In this document: positions 16,289 through 23,059 of the stretch, one piece after another
How positions within the stretch are numbered: position 1 is the stretch's first letter
Layout of the letters: the number at the start of each line of letters is the position of its first letter
From: Mycolicibacterium vulneris
Lineage (GTDB): Bacteria > Actinomycetota > Actinomycetes > Mycobacteriales > Mycobacteriaceae
Assembly: GCF_002104765.1 (NCBI RefSeq)
Contig: NZ_NCXM01000048.1
Coordinates: forward strand, 1 to 32,887
Direction: 5' to 3'
Length of the DNA stretch: 32,887 bases
Notes under the pieces: model-generated
Seen by the model: the letters and a program-made list of their open reading frames with translations, nothing else
The model's database searches: none
What the model was told of the DNA's origin: nothing
Position numbers and translations under genes: made by a program

Positions 16289-16816
16289 CTACAGGTCCAG
16301 CAGGCCTTCGGGCGGGTCGATCTCGACGGTGCCGTCATCCAGCGACACCGACGTGACGATCGCGGACACGAACGGCACCAACACTTCCCGCTCCTCGTCG
16401 CCCTCCTCGCGCCGCACCGCCAACAGCTCACCGGCCGCGGTGTGCAACACCTCGGCCACAACACCGATCTGCTCGCCCGCGGTGGTGCGCACGCGCAGGC
16501 CCTCGAGCTGATGGTCGTAGTAGGTGTCCGCCTCGTCGATGTCAGGCAAGTCCCCGGAATCAACGACGAACAGGGTGCCGCGCAGCGCGTCGGCCGCGTC
16601 ACGGTCGGTGACGCCGGCCAGCCGCACCAGCAGCCGCCCGCCGTGTTCGCGCGCGCTCTCGACGGTGAGCTCACGTTCCCAGCCAGCACGGAAATGCTTG
16701 GCGCGCAACGCGTTACCCGGCGCGAACCGGGCGTCGGGATCGTCGGTGCGGACCTCGACGACCACCTCGCCGGTGATGCCGTGGGCTTTCACCACGCGCC
16801 CGACGGTCAACTCCAA
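16289..16816 (-). CDS. rimM: Ribosome maturation factor RimM
   Basis: The 175-residue protein starts ELTVGRVVKAHGITGEV, matching RimM N-termini. The only in-frame start giving that sequence is TTG at 16816: the frame upstream reaches the khpA stop without any ATG or GTG. DTYYDHQLEGLRV and AAGELLAVRREEGDEEREVLVPFVSAIV form the PRC-barrel domain. RimM binds S19 and helps 30S head assembly. The gene is in frame with, and 24 bases after, khpA. A six-codon ATG reading frame overlaps the start (see the separate entry). Confidence 0.93.
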   Translation of the reverse strand: MELTVGRVVKAHGITGEVVVEVRTDDPDARFAPGNALRAKHFRAGWERELTVESAREHGGRLLVRLAGVTDRDAADALRGTLFVVDSGDLPDIDEADTYYDHQLEGLRVRTTAGEQIGVVAEVLHTAAGELLAVRREEGDEEREVLVPFVSAIVTSVSLDDGTVEIDPPEGLLDL

Positions 16817-16827
16817 GGGAGTTCCAT
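16807..16827 (-). promoter_or_regulatory. Six-codon reading frame overlapping the rimM start
   Basis: ATG at 16827 opens a +1-shifted frame encoding MELPWS and stopping with TGA at 16809-16807, inside the third and fourth rimM codons. Ribosomes terminating there would be only a few bases past the TTG start of rimM, which would favour re-initiation. It may instead be the remnant of an older ATG start lost by indel. Confidence 0.35.
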
Positions 16828-16840
16828 GAGCAGCGCAGGC

Positions 16841-17083
16841 CTACTGGTCGGTGTCCACCACGTCGACGCGGATGCCGCGACCGCCGATGCCGGCGACCAG
16901 GGTGCGCAGTGCGGTCGCGGTGCGACCGCCGCGGCCGATCACCTTGCCCAGGTCGTCGGGATGGACGTGGACCTCGACCGTCCGCCCGCGGCGGCTGGTC
17001 ACCATGTCGACGCGGACGTCGTCGGGATTGTCGACAATCCCGCGAACCAGGTGCTCAACAGCGTCAACGACAACCGTACTCAT
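16841..17083 (-). CDS. khpA: KH-domain RNA-binding protein KhpA
   Basis: The 80-residue protein MSTVVVDAVEHLVRGIVDNP contains DDLGKVIGRGGRTATALRTL, the GxxG (IGRGG) loop of a single KH domain. It corresponds to M. tuberculosis Rv2908c. KhpA homologues bind RNA, often with a KhpB partner, and affect cell division or translation in other Gram-positive bacteria; the mycobacterial role is not well defined. It sits eight bases after rpsP in the ribosomal cluster. Confidence 0.93.
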   Translation of the reverse strand: MSTVVVDAVEHLVRGIVDNPDDVRVDMVTSRRGRTVEVHVHPDDLGKVIGRGGRTATALRTLVAGIGGRGIRVDVVDTDQ

Positions 17084-17091
17084 GGCCGTGG

Positions 17092-17613
17092 TCAGCTTTC
17101 GGTGGTCGGCTCGGCCTGCTCGCCGCCCTCGGTGGGCGCCTCGGCCTCAGCGGCGGTCTCCGCCGGGGTCTCGGCGGCGGCCTCCGGCTCGGCAGCCTCG
17201 TCCGCGCCCTTGGCGGCCTTCTTGGCCGGGGCCTTCTTCTTCGGCTTCGCGGCCTCGGTGGTCGGTCCGCCGTCGGCGTCGGCCAGCGCGGCGTTGAACA
17301 GCTCGAGCTTGCTGGGCTTGGCCGGGGCGGCCTTCAGGCGACCCTCGGCGCCGGGCAGGCCCTTGAACTTCTGCCAATCGCCGGTGATCTGCAGCAACTT
17401 GCGGACCGGCTCGGTGGGCTGAGCCCCCACGGACAGCCAGTACTGGGCGCGCTCGGAGTCGATCTCGATGAGGCTCGGGTCTTCCTTGGGGTGGTAGCGG
17501 CCGATGACCTCGATCGAGCGGCCGTCGCGGCGGGTCCGAGCGTCGGCGACGGAGATGCGGTACTGGGGATTGCGGATCTTGCCAAGCCGGGTGAGCTTGA
17601 TCTTGACAGCCAT
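17092..17613 (-). CDS. rpsP: 30S ribosomal protein S16 with long acidic tail
   Basis: The 173-residue protein starts MAVKIKLTRLGKIRNPQYRI at ATG 17613, after an AGGAG 13 bases upstream. Residues 1-95 are the S16 core (RYHPKEDPSLIEIDSERAQYWLSVGAQPTEPV). The remaining part is a Lys/Ala then Glu/Ala-rich tail (KPKKKAPAKKAAKG followed by many Glu and Pro residues), absent from most S16 proteins but usual in actinobacteria. It is first in the rpsP-khpA-rimM-trmD operon. Confidence 0.96.
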   Translation of the reverse strand: MAVKIKLTRLGKIRNPQYRISVADARTRRDGRSIEVIGRYHPKEDPSLIEIDSERAQYWLSVGAQPTEPVRKLLQITGDWQKFKGLPGAEGRLKAAPAKPSKLELFNAALADADGGPTTEAAKPKKKAPAKKAAKGADEAAEPEAAAETPAETAAEAEAPTEGGEQAEPTTES

Positions 17614-17739
17614 GGTTAAGCGAATTCTCCTGTGTGTGTCACGCTGCAATTCAGCGATCGGGGCGGGATGCCCGGATCCGGTTTTGCCTCGCGTGTATGA
17701 CCGGTCGGCGACGCGTGATCGCTCGGCGGACAGCCGCCT

Positions 17740-17750
17740 ATTGTGCCAGA
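17740..17750 (-). promoter_or_regulatory. rpsP promoter -10 region, TCTGGCACAAT
   Basis: TCTGGCACAAT on the minus strand is identical to the element upstream of rplS. With -10 CACAAT, the leader to the rpsP ATG would be about 120 nt. A TTCTGA lies near the -35 position at 18-bp spacing, a weak match. Confidence 0.5.
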
Positions 17751-17779
17751 ACGGGCGCGGCGATCAGAAATCGCGCGAC

Positions 17780-17949
17780 GCGGCGATCGCAAGCGCGGCG
17801 CAGCCGAGCGCGGCGGGGCGCCGCCATCAGACACGCGGCGATCGCAAGCGCGGCGCAGCCGGGCGCGGCGGGTCGCCGCCATCAGACGCGGCGATCGCAA
17901 GCGCGGCGCAGCCGGGCGCGGCGGGTCGCCGCCATCAGACACGCGGCGA
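17780..17949. repeat. Tandem array of a dispersed hairpin repeat (three full units plus a partial)
   Basis: Units begin with GCGGCGA at 17780, 17835 and 17888 (period 55 and 53 bp), and a fourth left arm starts at 17943. Each full unit carries the core GATCGCAAGCGCGGCGCAGCC and ends near TCGCCGCC, so the outer arms GCGGCGA/TCGCCGC can pair (one mismatch in unit 1). The array lies between the Rv2910c-like stop codon and the rpsP promoter. Single related copies are at 23015-23059 and 27419-27460. Confidence 0.85.
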
Positions 17950-18369
17950 TCACATCACTTTCTGGAAGACCTTGGTCTCCGCCCGCCGGGTCATCCGCCA
18001 GCCGTCGGGCGTGCGTACGAACTCGTCGTCGTACCAGAGTCCGCAGAACAGCACCTGGTCCTTGTCACCGCCCAGCACCATCGGGTTGAAGCAGATCACC
18101 CGCGACGAGGCTTTGTCCCCGTTGATCTGTACGGAGAAGTTGCCCAGCATGTGTGTGTACACCGGGAAGTTGGGCAGCACCTCGGCCAGCCACTTCTTCA
18201 CCTCCGGATACTGGCCCTCGATGCCACCCAACGCCGTGTAGTCGATGTAGGCGTCCGGTGTGAAGACCTGGTCCAGATCGTCGAATCGCCGGTTGTCGAT
18301 GGCGGTGGAGTAATCCACCAGAAGCTGCTGGATCTCGAGCCGATCCGAGATCTCTTCCAGGCTCAACAT
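17950..18369 (-). CDS. NTF2/SnoaL-like protein (Rv2910c-like)
   Basis: The 139-residue protein begins MLSLEEISDRLEIQQLLVDY at ATG 18369. The pattern 'I..LL..Y..AID....DDLDQVFTPDAYIDYTALGG' and a C-terminal FCGLWYDDEFVRTPDGWRMTRR strand pair are characteristic of the SnoaL-like/NTF2 cone fold used by small isomerases, dehydratases and ligand-binding proteins. The substrate is unknown. It is divergent from dacB2, and its stop codon abuts the repeat array. Confidence 0.88.
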   Translation of the reverse strand: MLSLEEISDRLEIQQLLVDYSTAIDNRRFDDLDQVFTPDAYIDYTALGGIEGQYPEVKKWLAEVLPNFPVYTHMLGNFSVQINGDKASSRVICFNPMVLGGDKDQVLFCGLWYDDEFVRTPDGWRMTRRAETKVFQKVM

Positions 18370-18413
18370 GCATCGGACAGTACTGAAGATCCGCCTCGAA
18401 CAGGGTCGGAAGT

Positions 18414-18419
18414 TAGACT
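18414..18419 (+). promoter_or_regulatory. Candidate -10 for dacB2
   Basis: TAGACT fits TANNNT and ends eight bases before the chosen ATG at 18428. The transcript would then be leaderless or nearly so, and no ribosome site is seen there. The divergent interval to the Rv2910c-like start is 58 bp. Confidence 0.4.
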
Positions 18420-18427
18420 TTGCGGCC

Positions 18428-19309
18428 ATGCGGAAGCTCACGGCCGCAGCCGCTACCCTGCTCGCGCTGGGTACCTGCACCGCCACCGTCGCCATGTCCA
18501 CCGCCTGGGCGGACAACTCGCAACCAGTCGGCTCGATCCCGATTCCCGACGGGCCGGCCCGAACCTGGATCGTCGCAGACCTCGATAGCGGTCAGGTGCT
18601 GGCCGGGCGCGACCAGGATGTCGCCCACCCGCCGGCGAGCACCATCAAGACGCTGCTGGCCCAGGTGGTGCTGGACTCGGTGAGCCTGGACTCCACGGTG
18701 GTCGCCGACGTCGCCGACACCCAGGTGGAGTGCAACTGCGTCGGGATCAAACCGGGCCGCACCTACACCGCGCGCCAACTGCTCGACGGCCTGCTGCTGG
18801 TCTCGGGTAACGACGCCGCCAACACGCTGGCGCACATGCTGGGCGGCCCGGACGTCACCGTCGCCAAGATGAACGCCAAGGCGGCCTCGCTGGGCGCCAC
18901 CAGCACGCGCGCCGCGACACCGTCCGGCCTGGACGGGCCCGGGGGTTCGGGCGCGTCGACGGCGCACGACCTGGCGGTCATCTTCCGCGCGGCGATGGGC
19001 AACCCGGTGTTCGCGCAGATCACCGCCGAGCCGTCGGCGATGTTCCCCGGCGATAACGGCGATCACTTGATCACCAACCAGGACGAGCTGTTGCAGCGCT
19101 ATCCCGGTGCGATCGGCGGCAAGACCGGCTTCACCAACGCCGCCCGCAAGACCTTCGTCGGGGCCGCCGCGCGCGGCGGCCGCCGGCTGGTGATCGCCAT
19201 GATGTACGGGCTGATCAAAGAGGGCGGACCGACATATTGGGATCAGGCGGCGACGCTGTTCGACTGGGGATTCGCGCAGAGCCCGCAGTCCAGCATCGGC
19301 TCGCTCTAG
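18428..19309 (+). CDS. dacB2: D-alanyl-D-alanine carboxypeptidase DacB2
   Basis: The 293-residue protein starts at ATG 18428 (MRKLTAAAATLLALG). Residues 1-28 are a signal peptide ending near AWA. The penicillin-binding triad is complete: S71-T-I-K74 (SxxK), S126-G-N128 (SxN) and K232-T-G (KTG). It trims the terminal D-Ala from peptidoglycan pentapeptides in the periplasmic space. No C-terminal amphipathic anchor is obvious. Its TAG stop overlaps the tetR stop on the opposite strand within a shared CTAG palindrome. Confidence 0.95.
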   Translation: MRKLTAAAATLLALGTCTATVAMSTAWADNSQPVGSIPIPDGPARTWIVADLDSGQVLAGRDQDVAHPPASTIKTLLAQVVLDSVSLDSTVVADVADTQVECNCVGIKPGRTYTARQLLDGLLLVSGNDAANTLAHMLGGPDVTVAKMNAKAASLGATSTRAATPSGLDGPGGSGASTAHDLAVIFRAAMGNPVFAQITAEPSAMFPGDNGDHLITNQDELLQRYPGAIGGKTGFTNAARKTFVGAAARGGRRLVIAMMYGLIKEGGPTYWDQAATLFDWGFAQSPQSSIGSL

Positions 19310-19908
19310 AAGGCGGGATCCTCTAGAGCCGCTCTCAACAGCGCCGTCAGCACCGGAATCCGCTGTTCGTCGAGTTCCGCCTGCGGGATAATGCTTTGCA
19401 CCAGAGCAGCGCCGTCGAAGACGTTGGTCAACAGTCCGACGATCACCGGGAATTTGTCCGCTGGGAACCGCTCTGCCCCCGGCAGCGCCCGCGCAGCATC
19501 GATAATCTTCTCGGCATACTGCCCGAGTTCCTGCTGCAGGGTGGCCTTGAGCTTCTCGTCGGTACGCGCGGCGACCAGCAGTTCGTAGAGCACCGCATTC
19601 CCCGGACTGTGGGTGATGTCCCGCAGAATTGTCAGGCCCGCCTCCAGCGGCAGCTCCTCGGGCGGTATCGCGGCGACCTGTTTGGTGCCCCGCTCCATAA
19701 GGCGACGTAACACCTCGGACGCCGTGGCCGCCATGAAATCGCCCATGGTGTCGAAGTGCCGGAACAGCGCGCCCACCGACACCCCGGCCCGCTTGGTGAT
19801 CGCCGCGGCGGACGCCCGGGCGTAGCCGACCTCGATGATGGTGGCGATGCAGGCGTCGATGAGCCGTCCGACGGTCTCCTCGCGGCGCTGCTGCTGGGTT
19901 CTGGCCAT
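19306..19908 (-). CDS. TetR-family transcriptional regulator (Rv2912c-like)
   Basis: The 200-residue protein starts MARTQQQRREETVGRLIDAC at ATG 19908. Residues about 10-55 form the TetR helix-turn-helix: IIEVGYARASAAAITKRAGVSVGALFRHFDTMGDF. The C-terminal part (from about residue 70) is a helical ligand-binding domain. It begins one base after the stop of the amidohydrolase, so the two are co-transcribed, and a dyad near the amidohydrolase start may be its operator. The effector is unknown. Confidence 0.93.
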   Translation of the reverse strand: MARTQQQRREETVGRLIDACIATIIEVGYARASAAAITKRAGVSVGALFRHFDTMGDFMAATASEVLRRLMERGTKQVAAIPPEELPLEAGLTILRDITHSPGNAVLYELLVAARTDEKLKATLQQELGQYAEKIIDAARALPGAERFPADKFPVIVGLLTNVFDGAALVQSIIPQAELDEQRIPVLTALLRAALEDPAF

Positions 19909-19909
19909 G

Positions 19910-21718
19910 TCAGGCGGTGACGCCCAGCGCGCCGCGTTCCCGACGGGTGCGCTCCCCCGCCCGCAGGTAGCGGCCCGACCGCACGGATTGCCCGTAGCCG
20001 TCCCGGAATTCGCCTTTGGCATGGCTTCCGCCGAAGACGACCACGCCGCCCACTCCGGTGGCGACCACGGCGTCGTCGTTGCGGTTGACCATGCGCCGCA
20101 GGCCACCGTAGAACGGCACTGCTTCCTCGTGGTAGCCGTCGACGGATTCGTCGAGCCCGGCCGGGTCGATCACCACGAAGTCCGCCCGGTCGCCCTGCCG
20201 TAGCGTGCCGGCGTCGATGCCGAACCACTCGGCCAGTTCACCGGTGAGCCGGTGCACGGCGTGCTCGATCGACATGAACGGCGCGCCCGCGCGGTAGGCG
20301 TCCCGGGTACGCTTGAGCATCCGCAGCCCGAAGTTGTAGAAGGCCATGTTGCGCAGGTGCGCACCGGCGTCCGAGAAGCCCATGTGCACACTGCCTTCGG
20401 TGGCGAGGGCATCCAGCAGCTTGGGACGGTGGTTGGCGACGACGGTCGTCCACCGGACGTTGCGTTCACCGTTCTCGACGAGCACGTCCAGGAATGCGTC
20501 GAGCGGGTGCAGCTTGCGCTCGTCGGCGATCGCGCCAAAGCTCTTGCCGATCAACGACTTATCCGGGCATTCGACGATGACCGCGTCGTGGAAGTCACGG
20601 TGCCACAGCGACGGCCCGAGCTTGATGCGGTCGAACTCGCGCCGGAACTTTCGGCGATATTCCTTGTCCGCCAGTAACTCGTTGCGCTCCAACTGGTCCC
20701 GCAGGTGCAGGGCCGCCGTTCCGGCGCCGAACTCCTCGAAGACCGGCAGATCGATTCCGTCGGAGTACAACTCGAACGGCACCGGCAGGTGCTGAAATTT
20801 CACGCTGGCGCCCAGGAGCTTGTTGAGCAGGCGAGTGCCTGGGCCGAACACGTAGACCGACAGCGGCATCGATTTGGCGTCGGCGGATACCAGCATGCTC
20901 ATCCGAACGCCCTTGCCCCAGTTGAGTATCCGGCTGCTTGCCAGGAAGAACAGCATTCCGGTTGACGGCTTGGCCACGTTGGGGGCGCTCTGCAGAATCC
21001 GGCCGCGCTTGCGCAGGACCTTGATCAGCCTGCGCCGTTCCCGCCACGTGGCGAAGGTGGACGGCAGCGCGCGCGAGCGGAACCGTTCGCCGTCGAGTTT
21101 GTCGATGGGCGCATCCATCCCGGACATGCCGAGCACACCGGCGTCGAGGGCCTCGTCCAGCAGATCGGCCATCTTCACCAGCTCGGCCTCAGTGGGCCGC
21201 GCCGTGGCGTCGGTGGCCCGATCCAGCCCGAGCACCGCGGTCCGTAGGTCCGAATGACCAAGCAGCGAACCGATATTGGGCCCCAGCGGCAGGGCGTCGA
21301 TAGCCTCGATGTATTCCGCGGCCGTCGACCAGGTCCGATTGGAATCCAGCGCGCCGAAGACGTATTCGCGCGGCACCGCCTCCACCCGGCTGAACAGGTC
21401 GGCAGCGTCCTGGGAATCGGCGTAGACCGTCGACAACGAACAGTTGCCCAGCAGCACCGTGGTGACACCGTGGCGCACCGACTCGCGGAGCCCGGGATCC
21501 AGCAGCACCTCGGCGTCGTAGTGGGTATGCACGTCAAGGAAGCCGGGCACGACCCACTTGCCGGCCGCTTCGATCACCTCGGGGCACCCGGTCTCATCCA
21601 GCGGCTCGGCGGAGACCGTCGCCACGACGCCGTCGCGGATGCCGAGCGTGCGCGTCAGCGGAGCGCTGCCGGTGCCGTCAAACCACAATCCGTCGCGAAT
21701 GATCACGTCGTAGGCCAT
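19910..21718 (-). CDS. D-aminoacylase-type amidohydrolase (Rv2913c-like)
   Basis: The 602-residue protein starts MAYDVIIRDGLWFDGTGSAP at ATG 21718, after a strong GGAGG. It has the amidohydrolase superfamily fold. VVPGFLDVHTHYDAEVLLDP supplies the HxH metal ligands, LLGNCS and GMSGMDAP are internal segments of the N-acyl-D-amino-acid deacylase group, MGFSDAGAHLRNM carries a later metal or catalytic Asp, and GDRADFVVIDPAGL is the small beta-domain ending. It probably hydrolyses N-acyl or amide bonds of D-amino-acid or cyclic substrates; the substrate is not known. It heads an operon with the TetR gene. Confidence 0.9.
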   Translation of the reverse strand: MAYDVIIRDGLWFDGTGSAPLTRTLGIRDGVVATVSAEPLDETGCPEVIEAAGKWVVPGFLDVHTHYDAEVLLDPGLRESVRHGVTTVLLGNCSLSTVYADSQDAADLFSRVEAVPREYVFGALDSNRTWSTAAEYIEAIDALPLGPNIGSLLGHSDLRTAVLGLDRATDATARPTEAELVKMADLLDEALDAGVLGMSGMDAPIDKLDGERFRSRALPSTFATWRERRRLIKVLRKRGRILQSAPNVAKPSTGMLFFLASSRILNWGKGVRMSMLVSADAKSMPLSVYVFGPGTRLLNKLLGASVKFQHLPVPFELYSDGIDLPVFEEFGAGTAALHLRDQLERNELLADKEYRRKFRREFDRIKLGPSLWHRDFHDAVIVECPDKSLIGKSFGAIADERKLHPLDAFLDVLVENGERNVRWTTVVANHRPKLLDALATEGSVHMGFSDAGAHLRNMAFYNFGLRMLKRTRDAYRAGAPFMSIEHAVHRLTGELAEWFGIDAGTLRQGDRADFVVIDPAGLDESVDGYHEEAVPFYGGLRRMVNRNDDAVVATGVGGVVVFGGSHAKGEFRDGYGQSVRSGRYLRAGERTRRERGALGVTA

Positions 21719-21744
21719 GGTTTCCTCCATGTCGTTGATGCCCG

Positions 21745-21767
21745 GAACGCTAACATAGATAGCGATC
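21745..21767. promoter_or_regulatory. Candidate TetR operator dyad
   Basis: GAACGCTA and TAGCGATC flank a 7-base centre and are inverse complements at seven of eight positions. The dyad lies 27 bases upstream of the amidohydrolase ATG and includes a minus-strand TATGTT (21752-21757) that could be the -10. This fits repression of the amidohydrolase-tetR operon by its own regulator. Confidence 0.45.
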
Positions 21768-21903
21768 ACTCGCAATCTTTTCTCGGCGGAGCCGCGGGAG
21801 TATTCGGGGCTGATCGTCAGTGTGCGCCACCGGGCGGCACCGGGGCCGCAATCGCGGTGAGCTCGGCGCGGCGGGTGGCCGTGTGATGGCGGCGGGGGCG
21901 CGG

Positions 21904-22980
21904 CTAGGCCGGCGAACGAAAGATGTTGCCGCGCAGCATGATCAGATCGGGACTGTTCAGCACGGCGGCGCCCGAACGCGGGTCGCTCGAGTAGCAAAGC
22001 AGGTCCGCCGAGGCACCGTGATCGAGTCCGGGCCGGCCGAGCCAGCGACGCGCGTCCCAGCACGCCGCGCCCAGCGCCTCGGTCGGGCTCATCCCGATGC
22101 TCTTGAGCGCCTCGACCTCGTCGGCGATGCGGCCGGGCGCGACCATGGTGCCGGCGTCGCTGCCGGCGTAGATCGGCACGCCCGCCTCGCGGGCCGCCGC
22201 GATCCGGGCCAGGCCGCGCGCGTGCAGGTCACGCATGTGCGCCGCGTACGCCGGATACTTCGCTGCGGCGTCGGCGATCCCGGGGAAGTTCTCCACGATG
22301 TTGACCAGCGTCGGGACCAGCACGGTCCCGTGCTCGACCATCAGCTCGATGGTGTCGTCGGTAAGCCCGGTGCCGTGTTCGATGCAGTCGATGCCGGCGT
22401 TGATCAGGCCGGGCAGCGCGTCCTCGCTGAAGACGTGCGCGGTGACCCGGGCGCCATGGGCGTGCGCGGTCTCGATGGCAGCCTTGAGCACGTCGTCGGA
22501 CCAGAGCGGGGCCAGATCGCCGACGCTGCGGTCGATCCAGTCGCCGACCAGCTTGATCCAGCCGTCGCCGCGCTTGGCCTCCTGCGCGACCGCGTCAGGC
22601 AGTTGCCATTCGTCTTCCAGCTCCCGCGAGAAGCCCGCCGCATACCGCTTGGGCCTGGCCAAATGCTTTCCGGCGCGGATGATGCGGGGCAGGTCGTCGC
22701 GGTCGTCGAGGCTGCGGGTGTCGGTGGGCGAGCCGCAGTCGCGCAACAACAGCGCGCCGACATCGCGTTCGATCTCGGCCTGGGCGATCGCGTCGTCCAG
22801 CGGGATCTCGCCGTGATCACCGAGGCCGACGTGGCAGTGCGCGTCGACCAGCCCGGGCACGATCCAGCCGCCGTCGAAGACGGTGTCGGCGCCGGCGACC
22901 GGTTCGGCGCTGATGCGGCCGTCGACGATCCACAGTTCGATCTCGGTTTCGTCGGGCAGCCCCACGCCCCGCACGTGCAT
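21904..22980 (-). CDS. Imidazolonepropionase-like amidohydrolase (Rv2915c-like)
   Basis: The 358-residue protein starts at ATG 22980 (MHVRGVGLPDETEIELWIVD); a GTG two codons upstream is an equal alternative, and no clear ribosome site decides. GGWIVPGLVDAHCHVGLG supplies the HxH metal ligands, ARVTAHVFSED a further histidine, IEHGTGL another, and YAGSDAGT the catalytic aspartate, all in amidohydrolase order. It ends with the usual small-domain phrase LDHGASADLLCYSSDP. The substrate is unknown. In M. tuberculosis pknI lies between this gene and the D-aminoacylase-like gene; here only 185 bases remain. Confidence 0.9.
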   Translation of the reverse strand: MHVRGVGLPDETEIELWIVDGRISAEPVAGADTVFDGGWIVPGLVDAHCHVGLGDHGEIPLDDAIAQAEIERDVGALLLRDCGSPTDTRSLDDRDDLPRIIRAGKHLARPKRYAAGFSRELEDEWQLPDAVAQEAKRGDGWIKLVGDWIDRSVGDLAPLWSDDVLKAAIETAHAHGARVTAHVFSEDALPGLINAGIDCIEHGTGLTDDTIELMVEHGTVLVPTLVNIVENFPGIADAAAKYPAYAAHMRDLHARGLARIAAAREAGVPIYAGSDAGTMVAPGRIADEVEALKSIGMSPTEALGAACWDARRWLGRPGLDHGASADLLCYSSDPRSGAAVLNSPDLIMLRGNIFRSPA

Positions 22981-23014
22981 GCGCACCGGGCGGCTACCGG
23001 CTTCCGGTCCAACG

Positions 23015-23059
23015 GTGACGACCCGCTTCGCCCGGCTCCGCCGCGCTCGCGATCGTCAC
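23015..23059 (-). repeat. Single copy of the dispersed hairpin repeat
   Basis: On the minus strand this copy reads GTGACGA, then a core with GATCGCGAGCGCGGCGGAGC, then a TCGTCAC end. The two 7-base arms are perfect inverse complements. The left arm contains the ffh stop codon. The stem differs in sequence from the other copies but keeps pairing. Confidence 0.8.

Noticed and set aside
15668..17422. Plus-strand 584-codon open frame across trmD, rimM, khpA and rpsP
   Set aside because: It is antisense to four conserved genes, and its composition changes at each gene boundary. This is a high-GC artefact.
17780..17949. CRISPR array
   Set aside because: Units are directly adjacent copies with no unique spacers, and the whole 53-55-bp period is conserved.
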